Virus record (IMG/VR): IMGVR_UViG_3300042505_002015
Location: 1-21,137 of that record
DNA: 21,137 bases
Direction: 5' to 3' (one strand)
Source of the DNA: a virus
Position 1 is the first letter of the stretch; each line of letters opens with the position of its first letter. A program made the position numbers and the translations under genes. Below the pieces are notes generated by a model that worked only from the letters and a program-made list of their open reading frames with translations, did no database searches and had not been told where the DNA came from. Of the stretch, positions 1-8,200 are shown one piece after another.

Positions 1-109
1 AGGGACCTTTTCTTTTTGTAAAACTTTTTATAATCATTTTTATTCTGCGAAAATTTTTAAGACATTTAATTTTTGTTCGATTGATTTTTCTTATCAAGTT
101 ACTATTCAT
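1..109 (-). CDS. Partial gene, basic N-terminus, function unknown
   Basis: An ATG at 109 follows a good ribosome binding site (AAAGGAAA, nine bases upstream), and the frame stays open for 36 codons to the window edge. The visible peptide starts MNSNLIRKIN and is very rich in Lys and Arg. No domain can be recognised from so short a piece. It lies 36 bases downstream of the carbamoyltransferase gene on the same strand, so it is probably the next gene of the same operon. Confidence 0.5.
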   Translation of the reverse strand, partial: MNSNLIRKINRTKIKCLKNFRRIKMIIKSFTKRKGP

Positions 110-145
110 AGCCTATATTTCCTTTAAAGATTGATCAAAATAATT

Positions 146-1571
146 CTAAACAATAATTTTATTTTTAAAGTTATTTTGATTCCAATTTATTATATCATTT
201 TCATCATTTAAAAGTGGTTGACCTTTTATATTTAAACTGGTATTTAGCAAGATGGGTATCCCCGATAAAGAGTGCCACTCCTTAAGAAGTTTATACAAGC
301 CAGCGTGTTGTTGCTCATTAACTGTTTGAACTCTTGAAGTTCCATCGGCATGTACTACTGCAGGAATATCTTCTGGTCTCTTGCATGTGATTGCGTACTG
401 CATATAGGGACTTGATTTAGTCGGCATATCAAACCATTGATTAGCATGCTTCTCTAAAACAACTGGAGCAAATGGTCTAAAAAGCTCTCTTCCCTTCAAT
501 ACATTTACCTTGTCCCTGGTGCTCTTATGTCTAGGGTCTGCAAATATGCTTCTGTTACCTAAAGCTCTGGGACCATATTCAGCTTTACCAGCAGCTACTG
601 GCGCTACACCTTTGCCAAGAAGCGTAGCAATTGTCTGATCGATGGGGTATTCATTTGCCAAATCGTATCCTAAATAAGGATGACTCCATTTAACGTGTCT
701 ACCATAAAGACAAGCAGCTGCACCCAAGGATGAACCTGAGTCCCCTGGGTTAGGCATTATCCAAATGTCATCAAATATTTTCCATAATTTTGTATTCGCA
801 GAACAATTAAGCGCGCAGCCACCCATAAAAACTAGATTATTTTTCCCAGTTATTTTTTTTGCGTAAGACATAAACTCAAGCAGTCTTTGTTCATAAACGT
901 GTTGAGCGGCGGCGGCAATATCAAATTTGCCTTGTTCGTCTATTTGAAATGGCCAATCATTTATACCGTGATGAAAATTATATTTTTGTTTTTCAATTGA
1001 AGGAAAGTAATCTTCTATTAAACTTTTATATTTATTTTCATCACCATAAGCGGCCATTCCCATAAAAATGTACTCTTCTTCGTTTGGCTTAAGACCAACC
1101 AAAGCTGTAAAAGCTGAATAATAAAGACCAAAACTAAATGGATAATTTATTTTTTCTACACAATATATTTTTTCTTTATCACCGATCCAAATTGAACAGG
1201 TGTTCCACTCACCTATTGCATCTAGGACTACTATCACTGCGCTTTCAAAGCTGCTTGTATAATATCCAGCGGCTGCGTGCGATTGGTGATGGCTAAAGAA
1301 TTTAACCGGTAATTTAGGTAGATTTTTTGGCTTCCAATCAGAATTATTGCCGGTTAAAATTAATCTACTTTTTTTTAATAAAGGTTTTTCATAGTAAGCT
1401 ACTTCAGAAGCTGAACCATATCTAGATATATATCTAAATATTTCTTGATTATTGTACCAATCATTCTTTTTCTTGCTAAACCTTTCTGCGTGTCCAGCAA
1501 AAATAATTTCCCCATCATCAATTAAAGTTATTGAAGCGTCGTGGGACGCTTCGTTAATTCCGAATTATCAC
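146..1571 (-). CDS. NodU/CmcH/TobZ-family carbamoyltransferase, read through a +1 CGG frameshift
   Basis: Family members transfer a carbamoyl group from carbamoyl phosphate through an enzyme-made carbamoyl-adenylate to a hydroxyl group on a sugar or natural product. I read it from GTG 1571, overlapping the halogenase stop as GTGA. After three codons the frame meets CGG at 1562 and would stop two codons later. Skipping the C gives a continuous 474-residue protein starting (M)IIGINEASHDAS. It has the family marks in order: HDAS (10-13), HHQSHAA (94-100), GGCALNCSANTKL (250-262), PNPGDSGSSLGAA (273-285), EYGPRALGNRSIFADPR (331-347) and an NTSLNIKGQP segment near the C-terminus. The first 111 residues have no other in-frame start except an internal GTG at 1237, which would remove the HDAS and HHQSHAA motifs. 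It is slightly short for the family (usually above 500), with a brief C-terminus. The family call is secure; the acceptor is unknown. Confidence 0.88.
1559..1562 (-). other. CGGA +1 recoding site 1 (carbamoyltransferase codon 4)
   Basis: The initiation frame reads ATT CGG AAT TAA. The conserved protein continues from GGA ATT AAC (Gly-Ile-Asn), one base to the right. Skipping C1562 or reading CGGA as one glycine codon joins them. The stop codon two codons downstream means no functional protein without the shift. Confidence 0.8.
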
Positions 1572-2755
1572 AGTATTTTTTTAAGCTTTTCTTCTATTTG
1601 CAGCTCATATATATTTTGTATAAAAGATGGGGTTGACCAAATTTGACTACTCCCAGGAAGCGCATCTTGATGCAGAGAAAGTTTGTCCCAATTATTTTTT
1701 TGTTCTAAACAATATTGAACAATATTTTTAAAGTCTTGACTACTATTTATTTGATCTGAAATACACTGATCACCACGATCTTTTGCGTACTTCCAAAATT
1801 CAGTATCAAAAACTGAACCAGAAAAGTAGTGTAACATTATTATTGCTTCAGCCTCTTTGAGATATCTATCGTATTCATAGTTGGCTTCGCTTGCTGTGCT
1901 TCGATCTGTCCAAAACCAATGAGCTAGCCTATTTATTCTATCAATTACACCTATTGAAGTTGCTTCAAGAGGCTCAAGAAAAAATGAAGCGTTGCCGTTA
2001 TAGGCTATTCTATCGGTAAAGTTTTGTTTTCTTGAATAACTTTGAAAACTAAAATGATTTGTATGATCACTCGGAGTCAAATTATATTCTTCAAAGATAT
2101 TTTTTACATCTTCTTTTATTTCATCCAAAGAATTTATATCTTTGTTGAATAAATAACCTATAGAACATCTATTCTGTAAGGGTATTCCAAATATCCAACC
2201 ATATGGCCTAGCTATAGTTAGCGTGTATTGAAACCTTGCGTAGTCCCAGTAACATTGAGTAACGTAAACTGAATTGACTGGTATATAGGGCGATACATTA
2301 TGTTTGTCATAAACTTTTGGCCTACCAGAACAATCTAACACATAATCGGCGTCTATACTTTCGCTATCCTCATGATTAACTTCTACAATTTTAATTGTAT
2401 CTTTTAGTTTGTTAAGAATATAATCTTGAAGTTTTAGCGCATTAAAATGATATGATATTCTATAAGGAATAAAACCATGTATGTACTCAATGCCATTCAG
2501 TCCCCAATTTTTTTTATAGATACCGGACTTAAAACTTCCATCTATTTTCTGTAGATCTTCATGCCTAAAATACACGTCTTCATAAAGGCTTTTTGGAAGC
2601 TCTACAGTAGAGCCTTCACCCACTGCTTGTGGGGGTATGTTTGGATCAAAATGCCACTCCACTTCATGGTCTGACATCCACCTTGACATATGGGCTGCAG
2701 ATAAAGAACCTCCAGTGCCCCTACCGACTACAACTATTTTTTTCTTTTTAGGCAT
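1568..2755 (-). CDS. Flavin-dependent tryptophan-halogenase-like protein
   Basis: This 395-residue protein belongs to the flavin-dependent tryptophan halogenase family, which uses FADH2, oxygen and halide to halogenate aromatic rings. The N-terminal nucleotide-binding motif VVGRGTGGSLSAAH (9-22) is clear. FKSGI (75-79) places Lys76 at the position of the catalytic lysine (Lys79 of PrnA/RebH). GWIFGIP (186-192) matches the GWxWxIP signature with Phe for the second Trp. EPLEATS (261-267) puts Glu264 at the position of the family's active-site glutamate. At 395 residues it is shorter than PrnA-type enzymes (about 530), so the C-terminal part is reduced. An excellent ribosome binding site (AAAGGAG) precedes ATG 2755. 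Its stop overlaps the carbamoyltransferase GTG start, suggesting coupled translation. It has no in-frame CGG. Activity and substrate are inferred only; phage members of this family could instead act as other flavin oxidases. Confidence 0.85.
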   Translation of the reverse strand: MPKKKKIVVVGRGTGGSLSAAHMSRWMSDHEVEWHFDPNIPPQAVGEGSTVELPKSLYEDVYFRHEDLQKIDGSFKSGIYKKNWGLNGIEYIHGFIPYRISYHFNALKLQDYILNKLKDTIKIVEVNHEDSESIDADYVLDCSGRPKVYDKHNVSPYIPVNSVYVTQCYWDYARFQYTLTIARPYGWIFGIPLQNRCSIGYLFNKDINSLDEIKEDVKNIFEEYNLTPSDHTNHFSFQSYSRKQNFTDRIAYNGNASFFLEPLEATSIGVIDRINRLAHWFWTDRSTASEANYEYDRYLKEAEAIIMLHYFSGSVFDTEFWKYAKDRGDQCISDQINSSQDFKNIVQYCLEQKNNWDKLSLHQDALPGSSQIWSTPSFIQNIYELQIEEKLKKIL

Positions 2756-2764
2756 AAAGCTCCT

Positions 2765-3052
2765 TTAAAATAAAAAGTGTTTTAAAATTGCTGAACTAGC
2801 TAGTATGATCCACACAAGATTAAACCATATAATCGTTGGAAGAGTTTTAATAGTTGATGTTAGCACTAGAGCGGCACTAGAAACAAGTGCGAATATGTAC
2901 AACCACCACCATTGTTTCCCAAATAGTAAACCTGGGAATATGATTATTATCTTTGTGAAAAAAGCCCAAGCCTCTATTATATTTACTTTTGTCCAGTAAT
3001 CTTTTTGAAAGAATCTTTTTGAGATTTTAATTATATCGCTAAATTTAATCAT
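2765..3052 (-). CDS. Small multi-pass membrane protein, unknown
   Basis: A 95-residue protein with three strongly hydrophobic stretches at about 24-45, 48-67 and 70-90, the middle one starting with a run of three Trp. It begins at ATG 3052 after AGGT and overlaps the end of the upstream gene by eight bases, so it belongs to the leftward operon with the halogenase. The first 23 residues are basic and probably cytoplasmic. I do not recognise a family. A holin-type role is possible from the topology but nothing specific supports it. Confidence 0.7.
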   Translation of the reverse strand: MIKFSDIIKISKRFFQKDYWTKVNIIEAWAFFTKIIIIFPGLLFGKQWWWLYIFALVSSAALVLTSTIKTLPTIIWFNLVWIILASSAILKHFLF

Positions 3053-3248
3053 TTTTACCTATCTTTTTAAATAGACTTTTGATACGAATAATTAAGGGAT
3101 AAAATAACCAGTCAGTTTTATCCCCAGGCACCACGATGTAGTCATCGATTGACTCGTTTTTAGGAATAACTACACCCCTTTTTTCCCAATATTCAGTAAG
3201 TATTAACCTATTGTTTTTTCTTGTTAAGGACTCATTAAACTGGGGCAT
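3045..3248 (-). CDS. Small protein, unknown, first gene of leftward operon
   Basis: A 67-residue protein starting MPQFNESLTRKNN. I chose ATG 3248 because AGAGG lies seven bases upstream; an in-frame ATG ten codons earlier at 3278 has no ribosome binding site and lies next to the probable transcription start. It contains a Trp/Tyr/Asp-rich centre and a basic C-terminus (RIKSLFKKIGK) that could be an amphipathic helix. No family is recognised. It is preceded by a TATAAT -10 element and opens the operon leading to the membrane protein, halogenase and carbamoyltransferase. Confidence 0.65.
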   Translation of the reverse strand: MPQFNESLTRKNNRLILTEYWEKRGVVIPKNESIDDYIVVPGDKTDWLFYPLIIRIKSLFKKIGKND

Positions 3249-3285
3249 GGCTAAACCTCTTTGGATTTTAAAATACAAAAGTATA

Positions 3286-3320
3286 TTTATATTATACCAT
3301 CTACATTAACTTTGATCTAC
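3286..3320 (-). promoter_or_regulatory. Probable leftward promoter (halogenase operon)
   Basis: A perfect TATAAT occupies 3296-3291 on the minus strand, about 43 bases upstream of the chosen ATG at 3248. No good -35 hexamer lies 16-18 bases upstream. It sits in the 139-base gap between divergent genes, where a promoter is expected. Confidence 0.5.
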
Positions 3321-3344
3321 CATAAGTATCGGGTTGTTTATAAT
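3312..3344 (+). promoter_or_regulatory. Probable rightward promoter (membrane protein/lipoprotein cassette)
   Basis: TATAAT at 3339-3344 lies 43 bases before ATG 3388. TTGATC at 3312-3317 resembles a -35 but the 21-base spacing is too long, so the -35 is uncertain. The two -10 elements of the gap lie about 43 bases apart and fire outward. Confidence 0.45.
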
Positions 3345-3387
3345 TACTATATTTCTGACAAACACCTAAATTTGATTGGATTTTAAA

Positions 3388-3645
3388 ATGGAACAACTAA
3401 AGAATATATGTTTAAGAATACTTGCCACCTTCGCTGCTAGCGGGCTTGGAGTAGTTGGTGCTGGCACAATAGCTGGAGTACCAATATGGAAAGCTGTATT
3501 TATGGCCGGTATCGCCGGTGTTGCAACCGTTGTTGAAGGGTTGTCAAGAGCTTTTCTTGATGACGGTAAGTTAAGCGCAAAAGAAATCAACGAAGTATTC
3601 AACAAGGTGGACAAGAAGGCGAAGAAAGCAACCGATGCAGAATGA
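3388..3645 (+). CDS. Holin-like small membrane protein
   Basis: An 85-residue protein with a short basic N-terminus, two Gly/Ala-rich hydrophobic helices (about 9-29 and 33-50) and a charged C-terminal tail rich in Lys. The size and topology are those of class II holins. The tail contains DDGKLSAKEINEVF, which resembles half an EF-hand and occurs in small membrane proteins of actinobacteriophages as far as I recall. I prefer ATG 3388 (GGAT seven bases upstream) over the in-frame TTG at 3376, which has no ribosome binding site. It is the first gene of a four-gene rightward cassette and overlaps the lipoprotein gene as ATGA. The holin role is inferred. Confidence 0.6.
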   Translation: MEQLKNICLRILATFAASGLGVVGAGTIAGVPIWKAVFMAGIAGVATVVEGLSRAFLDDGKLSAKEINEVFNKVDKKAKKATDAE

Positions 3646-3851
3646 AAAAGGCATTAGTGGCGGTGGCTATTTTGGTTTTATCTGGATGTGGATACGAAGG
3701 ACACTATCGTTACGAATGTCAAGATCCAGAAAATTGGGAAAATGAGGAGTGTAATCCACCAGTATGCCTAGTAGATGGAATGTGTACAGAAAACTTAATT
3801 GGATTCGATCCAACAAATTCAACAGAAATTCCGCAAGGGGATCAACCATGA
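3642..3851 (+). CDS. Small phage lipoprotein, Cys-rich
   Basis: A 69-residue protein with a signal peptide and lipobox (LSGC, Cys16), so lipid-anchored after export. The mature part begins CGYEGHYRYECQDPENW and has four further cysteines, suggesting disulfide bonds outside the membrane. Small lipoproteins with GYEGHYRY at the start of the mature region are familiar to me from other aquatic phages, without known function. Its position between two holin-like genes, with ATGA overlaps on both sides, fits a lysis or superinfection-exclusion role; an outer-spanin-like role would need a diderm host. These roles are inferred. Confidence 0.75.
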   Translation: MKKALVAVAILVLSGCGYEGHYRYECQDPENWENEECNPPVCLVDGMCTENLIGFDPTNSTEIPQGDQP

Positions 3852-4129
3852 AAAAAAGATTAACACCAGAAGAGTTAGATGCTCGCCTTAAGTTTGTTGT
3901 TGGCTGCGTGCTGGCTGGAGTATTGACTATAACAACGGTTGGAGTATTGTACGCACTAGTATTTGTTACTCAGCCCATAGGTGCTCAAGCTGAAAATGAC
4001 AAGATGTTTTTTGGCGTTCTTTCAAGCGTTGCAACTTTTATAACTGGCACGCTTGCTGGCTTAATGATTTCAACGGGCCGAAATACCAAAGATAAAAACG
4101 GTAACGATATTACAGAAATAGAGGAATAA
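3848..4129 (+). CDS. Two-helix membrane protein, holin-like
   Basis: A 93-residue protein. Residues 1-14 are charged (LTPEELDARLK), followed by hydrophobic helices at about 15-40 and 51-72 separated by a short acidic loop (AQAENDK), with a hydrophilic tail ending in acidic residues. The true start is ATG 3848, which overlaps the lipoprotein stop as ATGA; a longer open frame starting at 3764 runs inside the lipoprotein gene and is not used. Topology suits a holin or antiholin partner of the protein at 3388. No family is recognised. Confidence 0.6.
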   Translation: MKKRLTPEELDARLKFVVGCVLAGVLTITTVGVLYALVFVTQPIGAQAENDKMFFGVLSSVATFITGTLAGLMISTGRNTKDKNGNDITEIEE

Positions 4130-4130
4130 A

Positions 4131-4580
4131 ATGGCAAAGAAAAATGGTGACGGAATTGTTTATCATCGCTCAGATTGCGGTGAAGATTACGTTAGGTGGT
4201 ATGGCCTTGGTGGTGATGGGGTAGGTCAACCTTGCGACCGCTGGCTCGTTGGGCTTCCGGACTGGGTTTACAAAATGGTGCACTACTTTGACTGGAACTT
4301 TAGAGCAGAAGATTTAGCTCTATATAACAAATCTCTTTATAACGCCTACGCCGATTTGGTCAGCAAGGGGGGCGGACTACCACTCAATGGGAAAATTGTG
4401 GACTTCAACGGTCAACCTACTTATGTAGGCATTGACCCCAGCTATGCAGGTCCTTATTTGGAGGCACGAGAAGTTTTTCGTGCAGAGGTCTTTGCGATAA
4501 ATGGAAACCAAGACACAAGCAATATGCCAGACTTTAGAGAGGTGTCAGTGGATATGAGTGGCACCAAAGCTTGGGTTTAA
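4131..4580 (+). CDS. Phage protein of unknown function
   Basis: A 149-residue soluble protein starting one base after the preceding stop, with GAGGAA as ribosome binding site inside the end of that gene. It is rich in Gly, Asp, Tyr and Trp, with a central aromatic stretch (DWVYKMVHYFDWNF) and no signal peptide or membrane segment. I recognise no catalytic motif. It is the last gene of the rightward cassette and meets the leftward genes tail to tail, with only 31 bases between the stops and no obvious hairpin there. Confidence 0.65.
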   Translation: MAKKNGDGIVYHRSDCGEDYVRWYGLGGDGVGQPCDRWLVGLPDWVYKMVHYFDWNFRAEDLALYNKSLYNAYADLVSKGGGLPLNGKIVDFNGQPTYVGIDPSYAGPYLEAREVFRAEVFAINGNQDTSNMPDFREVSVDMSGTKAWV

Positions 4581-4611
4581 ATTTTTATTAAAGAACAGCC
4601 AGAAGAATAAA

Positions 4612-4728
4612 TTATCTTTTAAAAAGTCTTGACCAAAAGCCCTTTTTTGTTTCGCAGCTATGAGTTAACCTTTGGTGACAATCGCACTGACAATGTACTT
4701 CTTTTTTGTGCTTGCAACATTTAGCCAT
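4612..4728 (-). CDS. Tiny Cys/His-rich protein, possible zinc binder
   Basis: A 38-residue open frame starting MAKCCKHKKEVHCQCDCHQR, with six Cys and four His in all. Cys4, Cys5, His7, His12, Cys13, Cys15, Cys17 and His18 could bind one zinc ion, though the spacing matches no classical finger that I know. ATG 4728 follows GAAAG and starts one base after the stop of the upstream gene (TAA AATG), supporting coupling. The C-terminus is basic. Very small, but the composition is not that of a random frame. Confidence 0.55.
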   Translation of the reverse strand: MAKCCKHKKEVHCQCDCHQRLTHSCETKKGFWSRLFKR

Positions 4729-4729
4729 T

Positions 4730-4867
4730 TTATTTTCTTTCTAATTTAAATCCTATCATCCACTTAAGCAGATAGACGCCTACATATCTATCGCCTTTTT
4801 CGGTGCCCACTGTAACTCCAAGTGCCCACCAACAACTTAGTTTATCAATAAAAAATCTTTCTTTCAT
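4730..4867 (-). CDS. Tiny phage protein, unknown
   Basis: A 45-residue frame starting MKERFFIDKLSCWWALGVTV and ending in a hydrophobic-aromatic stretch (YVGVYLLKWMIGFKLERK). The pattern of alternating aromatic and small residues suggests a small beta-sheet protein or a membrane-associated one. ATG 4867 lies ten bases after the stop of the upstream gene and its stop is one base from the next ATG. The ribosome binding site is weak. Confidence 0.5.
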   Translation of the reverse strand: MKERFFIDKLSCWWALGVTVGTEKGDRYVGVYLLKWMIGFKLERK

Positions 4868-4876
4868 ATACCAATA

Positions 4877-5035
4877 TTATCTTACTAAGTTATATATATC
4901 AAGTAACATATTTTCTATTTCACTATAAGAGAACAAGTCTCTCTCCTGTTTTGATATCTCAGATAAAAACTGTTCCAAAGAAGATTTTACTTCTTCTACT
5001 CTAGTATCAACTTTTGCCGAAAGTATTCGGCTCAT
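4877..5035 (-). CDS. Small acidic helical protein, unknown
   Basis: A 52-residue frame starting MSRILSAKVDTRVEEVKSSL, predicted helical throughout, with leucines and isoleucines at heptad-like spacing. ATG 5035 has a strong ribosome binding site (GAGGAG) lying inside the last codons of the large gene, whose stop is three bases upstream. This tight coupling makes it a convincing gene despite its size. No family is recognised. Confidence 0.6.
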   Translation of the reverse strand: MSRILSAKVDTRVEEVKSSLEQFLSEISKQERDLFSYSEIENMLLDIYNLVR

Positions 5036-5038
5036 ATT

Positions 5039-5233
5039 TTACTCCTCGTCTTTTTTAAATACCTCATGGACATAATGAACACCAAGGGCTACAGCTGTAG
5101 CTATGATGGCCATTTTTCTGGTATCGCCAGACAATGTTATGAACATTACAAAGCTACCAGCCATAGTAAAGGCCAAACCAGCACTAATTTCCCAAATCTT
5201 TTTGCCAAGGCCTACCCAATCTAGTTTTTTCAT
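5039..5233 (-). CDS. Possible separate gene nested at the 3' end: two-helix membrane protein
   Basis: Within the frame of the large gene, ATG 5233 is preceded by a near-perfect ribosome binding site (AAGGGGG, seven bases upstream) and would give a 64-residue protein starting MKKLDWVGLGKKIWE with two hydrophobic helices (about 15-34 and 40-54) and a charged tail (VFKKDEE). The 18 residues before it (NYTKNSIFKYYIE and neighbours) look like translated leader DNA. The simplest reading is a phage holin-like gene now in frame with the large gene because the stop between them was lost or never existed. Whether it is made alone, as a fusion, or both cannot be told from sequence. Confidence 0.55.
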   Translation of the reverse strand: MKKLDWVGLGKKIWEISAGLAFTMAGSFVMFITLSGDTRKMAIIATAVALGVHYVHEVFKKDEE

Positions 5234-8200
5234 TTCTATACCCCCTTCTATATAGTATTTGAATATGCTATTTTTTGTATAATTTTTTTCATCTTCGTCA
5301 TCCTCTGGACCAGCTATTTCTCCAGAAGCTTCTTCTTCTTCATCTTCTCTTCTGGCAGCGTCGTTTGTGCCAGATGCAGGTGATCCTCCACCAGAGCCAC
5401 TTCCACCACCAGACGACCCTCCAGAAGGCCCTGTAGGGCCTCCAGAAGCTGCTCCAGCAGCTCCGGCTACAGCTATTGTGGATAGCACAGCAGAAGCTGC
5501 TATAAGCGTCCTACGCGCTCCTACGTCTACATTGGAACCTAATGGAACGTACTCATCAAAGCCCTCTGCATAAACGTTTATTTCCTCTTCAAAAGCTTCT
5601 TTAATTTCAGCTGGTGCTTCTGTCAATGTCTCTGACAATTCAGACTTTTGCTCTTCCGTAAAAGCATCGGAATCAACACTGGCAAAGACCTCCTGAGCTG
5701 CTTCTGTAGATATCTCAGCAAAGTTATCATTTAAAATGATGGCAACTGCAACAGCCGCTTCTAGTGGCTCTTCTGAATCAGCGATTGCGCTGATCACATT
5801 ATCTAAAGCCTCAGCTGACTCAATATTTTCAATAAGATCAGTAACCTGCTCCTCAGATAATTCATCTATTACTTCAGCCAATTTTTCTGGTTCTATAGCC
5901 TCTAATACTTCTGTTAATTGCTCTGCATTAAGGTCCTCAATTACCTCTAGCACCTGTTCCACTTGAATTTCTTCAGAAGATATGTCTTCAATAAGACTTT
6001 CTAATTCCTCTTGTGTTACTATTGTCTCTTGTGATATATTTTCTGTTTGTTCTGGCGATGTTTCTTCTGGGCCTGTTGTGTCTATCGGCTGCTCTTCTTC
6101 TGATTCTTGTGGTCCATCAAAAGGAGGGGTCTGATCTGTTTCAGGCTCCTGCTGCTCATCATCAGGTTGGACCCCCTCAGGCTGGTCTTGATCGTCTCCG
6201 CCGTCCGATTCAGGAAGAGTAGTAGTCGTTGCTTCTTCTTCGTCTTCTATGGGAGGCACTGAAGTCGTGGTTGTCTCTGAGGGCTGCTCTCCGTCGCCAT
6301 CAGGAAGAGTGGATGAAGGAGCAGAAGGATTTGTGACCTCACTTGATGCTGGTTCAGTTGTAGTGGTTGTAGTGGGCGGAGTACCAATTGCAATTGATAC
6401 CTCATCCGTTCTGTCAGAATACAAGCCAAGAGTGTCGTTGTCTGAACGAACAGAAAATCTCCAAGTCGAGCCAGGAGCCACATCGAATCCACTGAAATAT
6501 GATTTGGTAAATGTATAGTAAGTATTAAGAGCATTGGCGTCTCCAACATTGCCAGTTGCCACACCCCATCCTGCGAGACTTCCAGAAGTAAACATTATTG
6601 CATAACGTTCTGGCTGACGTGTTCCGCAATTAGGTGCGTCCCAATCTAAAACAATGTTGTCACCAGTTTCTGTTACGGTAAGATTTCTTGGTGCACAAAT
6701 TGTTAATACTGTTACTGTGTCTCCAGTGGATACATGCCCAGAACCAGAATAGTTGGTCGTATTTGAAGATGTTGCGCCAAAAGTATTATTTGTCGATGTC
6801 GACCAGGAGTTAGCACTTACATTGTTGTATGTACTTGCACCATTATTAAAGCTGTTGGCAAACTGGATTGCTACATTATTACCGTTAAAAATGCTTCCTG
6901 AAACAGTTTGATTTCCCGCTCCCGGTGTCCAAGACGTTGGAATCCAAGATGAAAAATAAACTGCAGCCCCAGTATTGTTGGTAAATGTCGAATTTATAAC
7001 TTGCTGACGGTTGAGACCATTGAGAACCGCACCATAAGTATTGCCAGTGAATTGGCTGTTCTCAATTTTTGTAAAGCGTTCAGTGCGAATGCCATAGGTA
7101 TTAGATGTGAATACTGAATTATTAATGTAAATGCGATTGGTATAAGAAGTATCAAAAAGGCTAAGTGAGGTTGGTGTAGTCCCATGGTCAGAAGTAATTG
7201 CATAACCATTATTGGCAAACTGCGAATTATTGAACGTGGTTACACCACCACCGCCTTGGTAGAAGGCCCACGATGAGTGATTAGAAATCTTTATTCTGTT
7301 AAATGTCATCGTGCCGCTTGCGTTGTAGATGAGACCACCGTTCCAAGAAACGTTTTTGCCTTGCTTAAATGTCATGTCTTCAATGACGATTGTTCGAGAT
7401 CCGTTATTATAAATTGCGCGATAAAGATTATTACCATCAACAATTGTGGTACTCATACCTGTTCCAGTAATCGTAACGCCCTGCGTAATTGCTGGTAAGT
7501 CAGAAGTGAGAGTGATTGTGCCCTGTGTTGTAATTTGGATAGCATCATACATGCCACCAGACTGAGCATTGGCTTGATTAATTGCCCAACGCAGTGTGCC
7601 TGAAGTATTTGTATCAGCTAAAGAAGAGACAATAAGAGCATTCGGGGCTGCAGTAACAGTAACCAAAAATGATGCAGAAATAGTTGTTCCGTCAGCATCT
7701 GTGGCATTCAGTGTCACAGTTGATGATCCACCATTTGCTGTGTAAGCTGGCGTGATTGATAGTGCCCCCTGAGTAGATGAAGACATGCTTACGGAAATGG
7801 CATTAGTTGGAACTATTGCTGTGTCGCTAGAAGAGGTTGTGAATGTCCACTGTGATTGACTTGTTGAGTCATCAGCTAAAACAAATGGAACTGTTCCTAT
7901 TGTTGTGGACTGGATAGTCGCGCTTGCTGGTGCTGTGGGCATTGTAGGCGAAACATTTGCACGATTGAGTGCTTCATATGTAATGTTGCGAACTTGCTGG
8001 AGGTTGTTGGCACCACCGGTGGCGGCAGTGAATCCCCAGTAGGCATTTCCAGTAGTGAATATTGACCCAAGGTCAATGGCTACAGCGTCATAAACAAGTT
8101 CACCAGAATCGGATAAGTCTCCATCTGCATTTCTGTCAAAGAACACACTGAGTTCTTCTGTTTCTGAATCCCAGAACAGTTTAAAATATCTCCACTGATT

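Noticed and set aside
3249-3278. Upstream start at 3278 for the small gene at 3045
   Set aside because: No ribosome site there, whereas ATG 3248 has AGAGG at the right distance.
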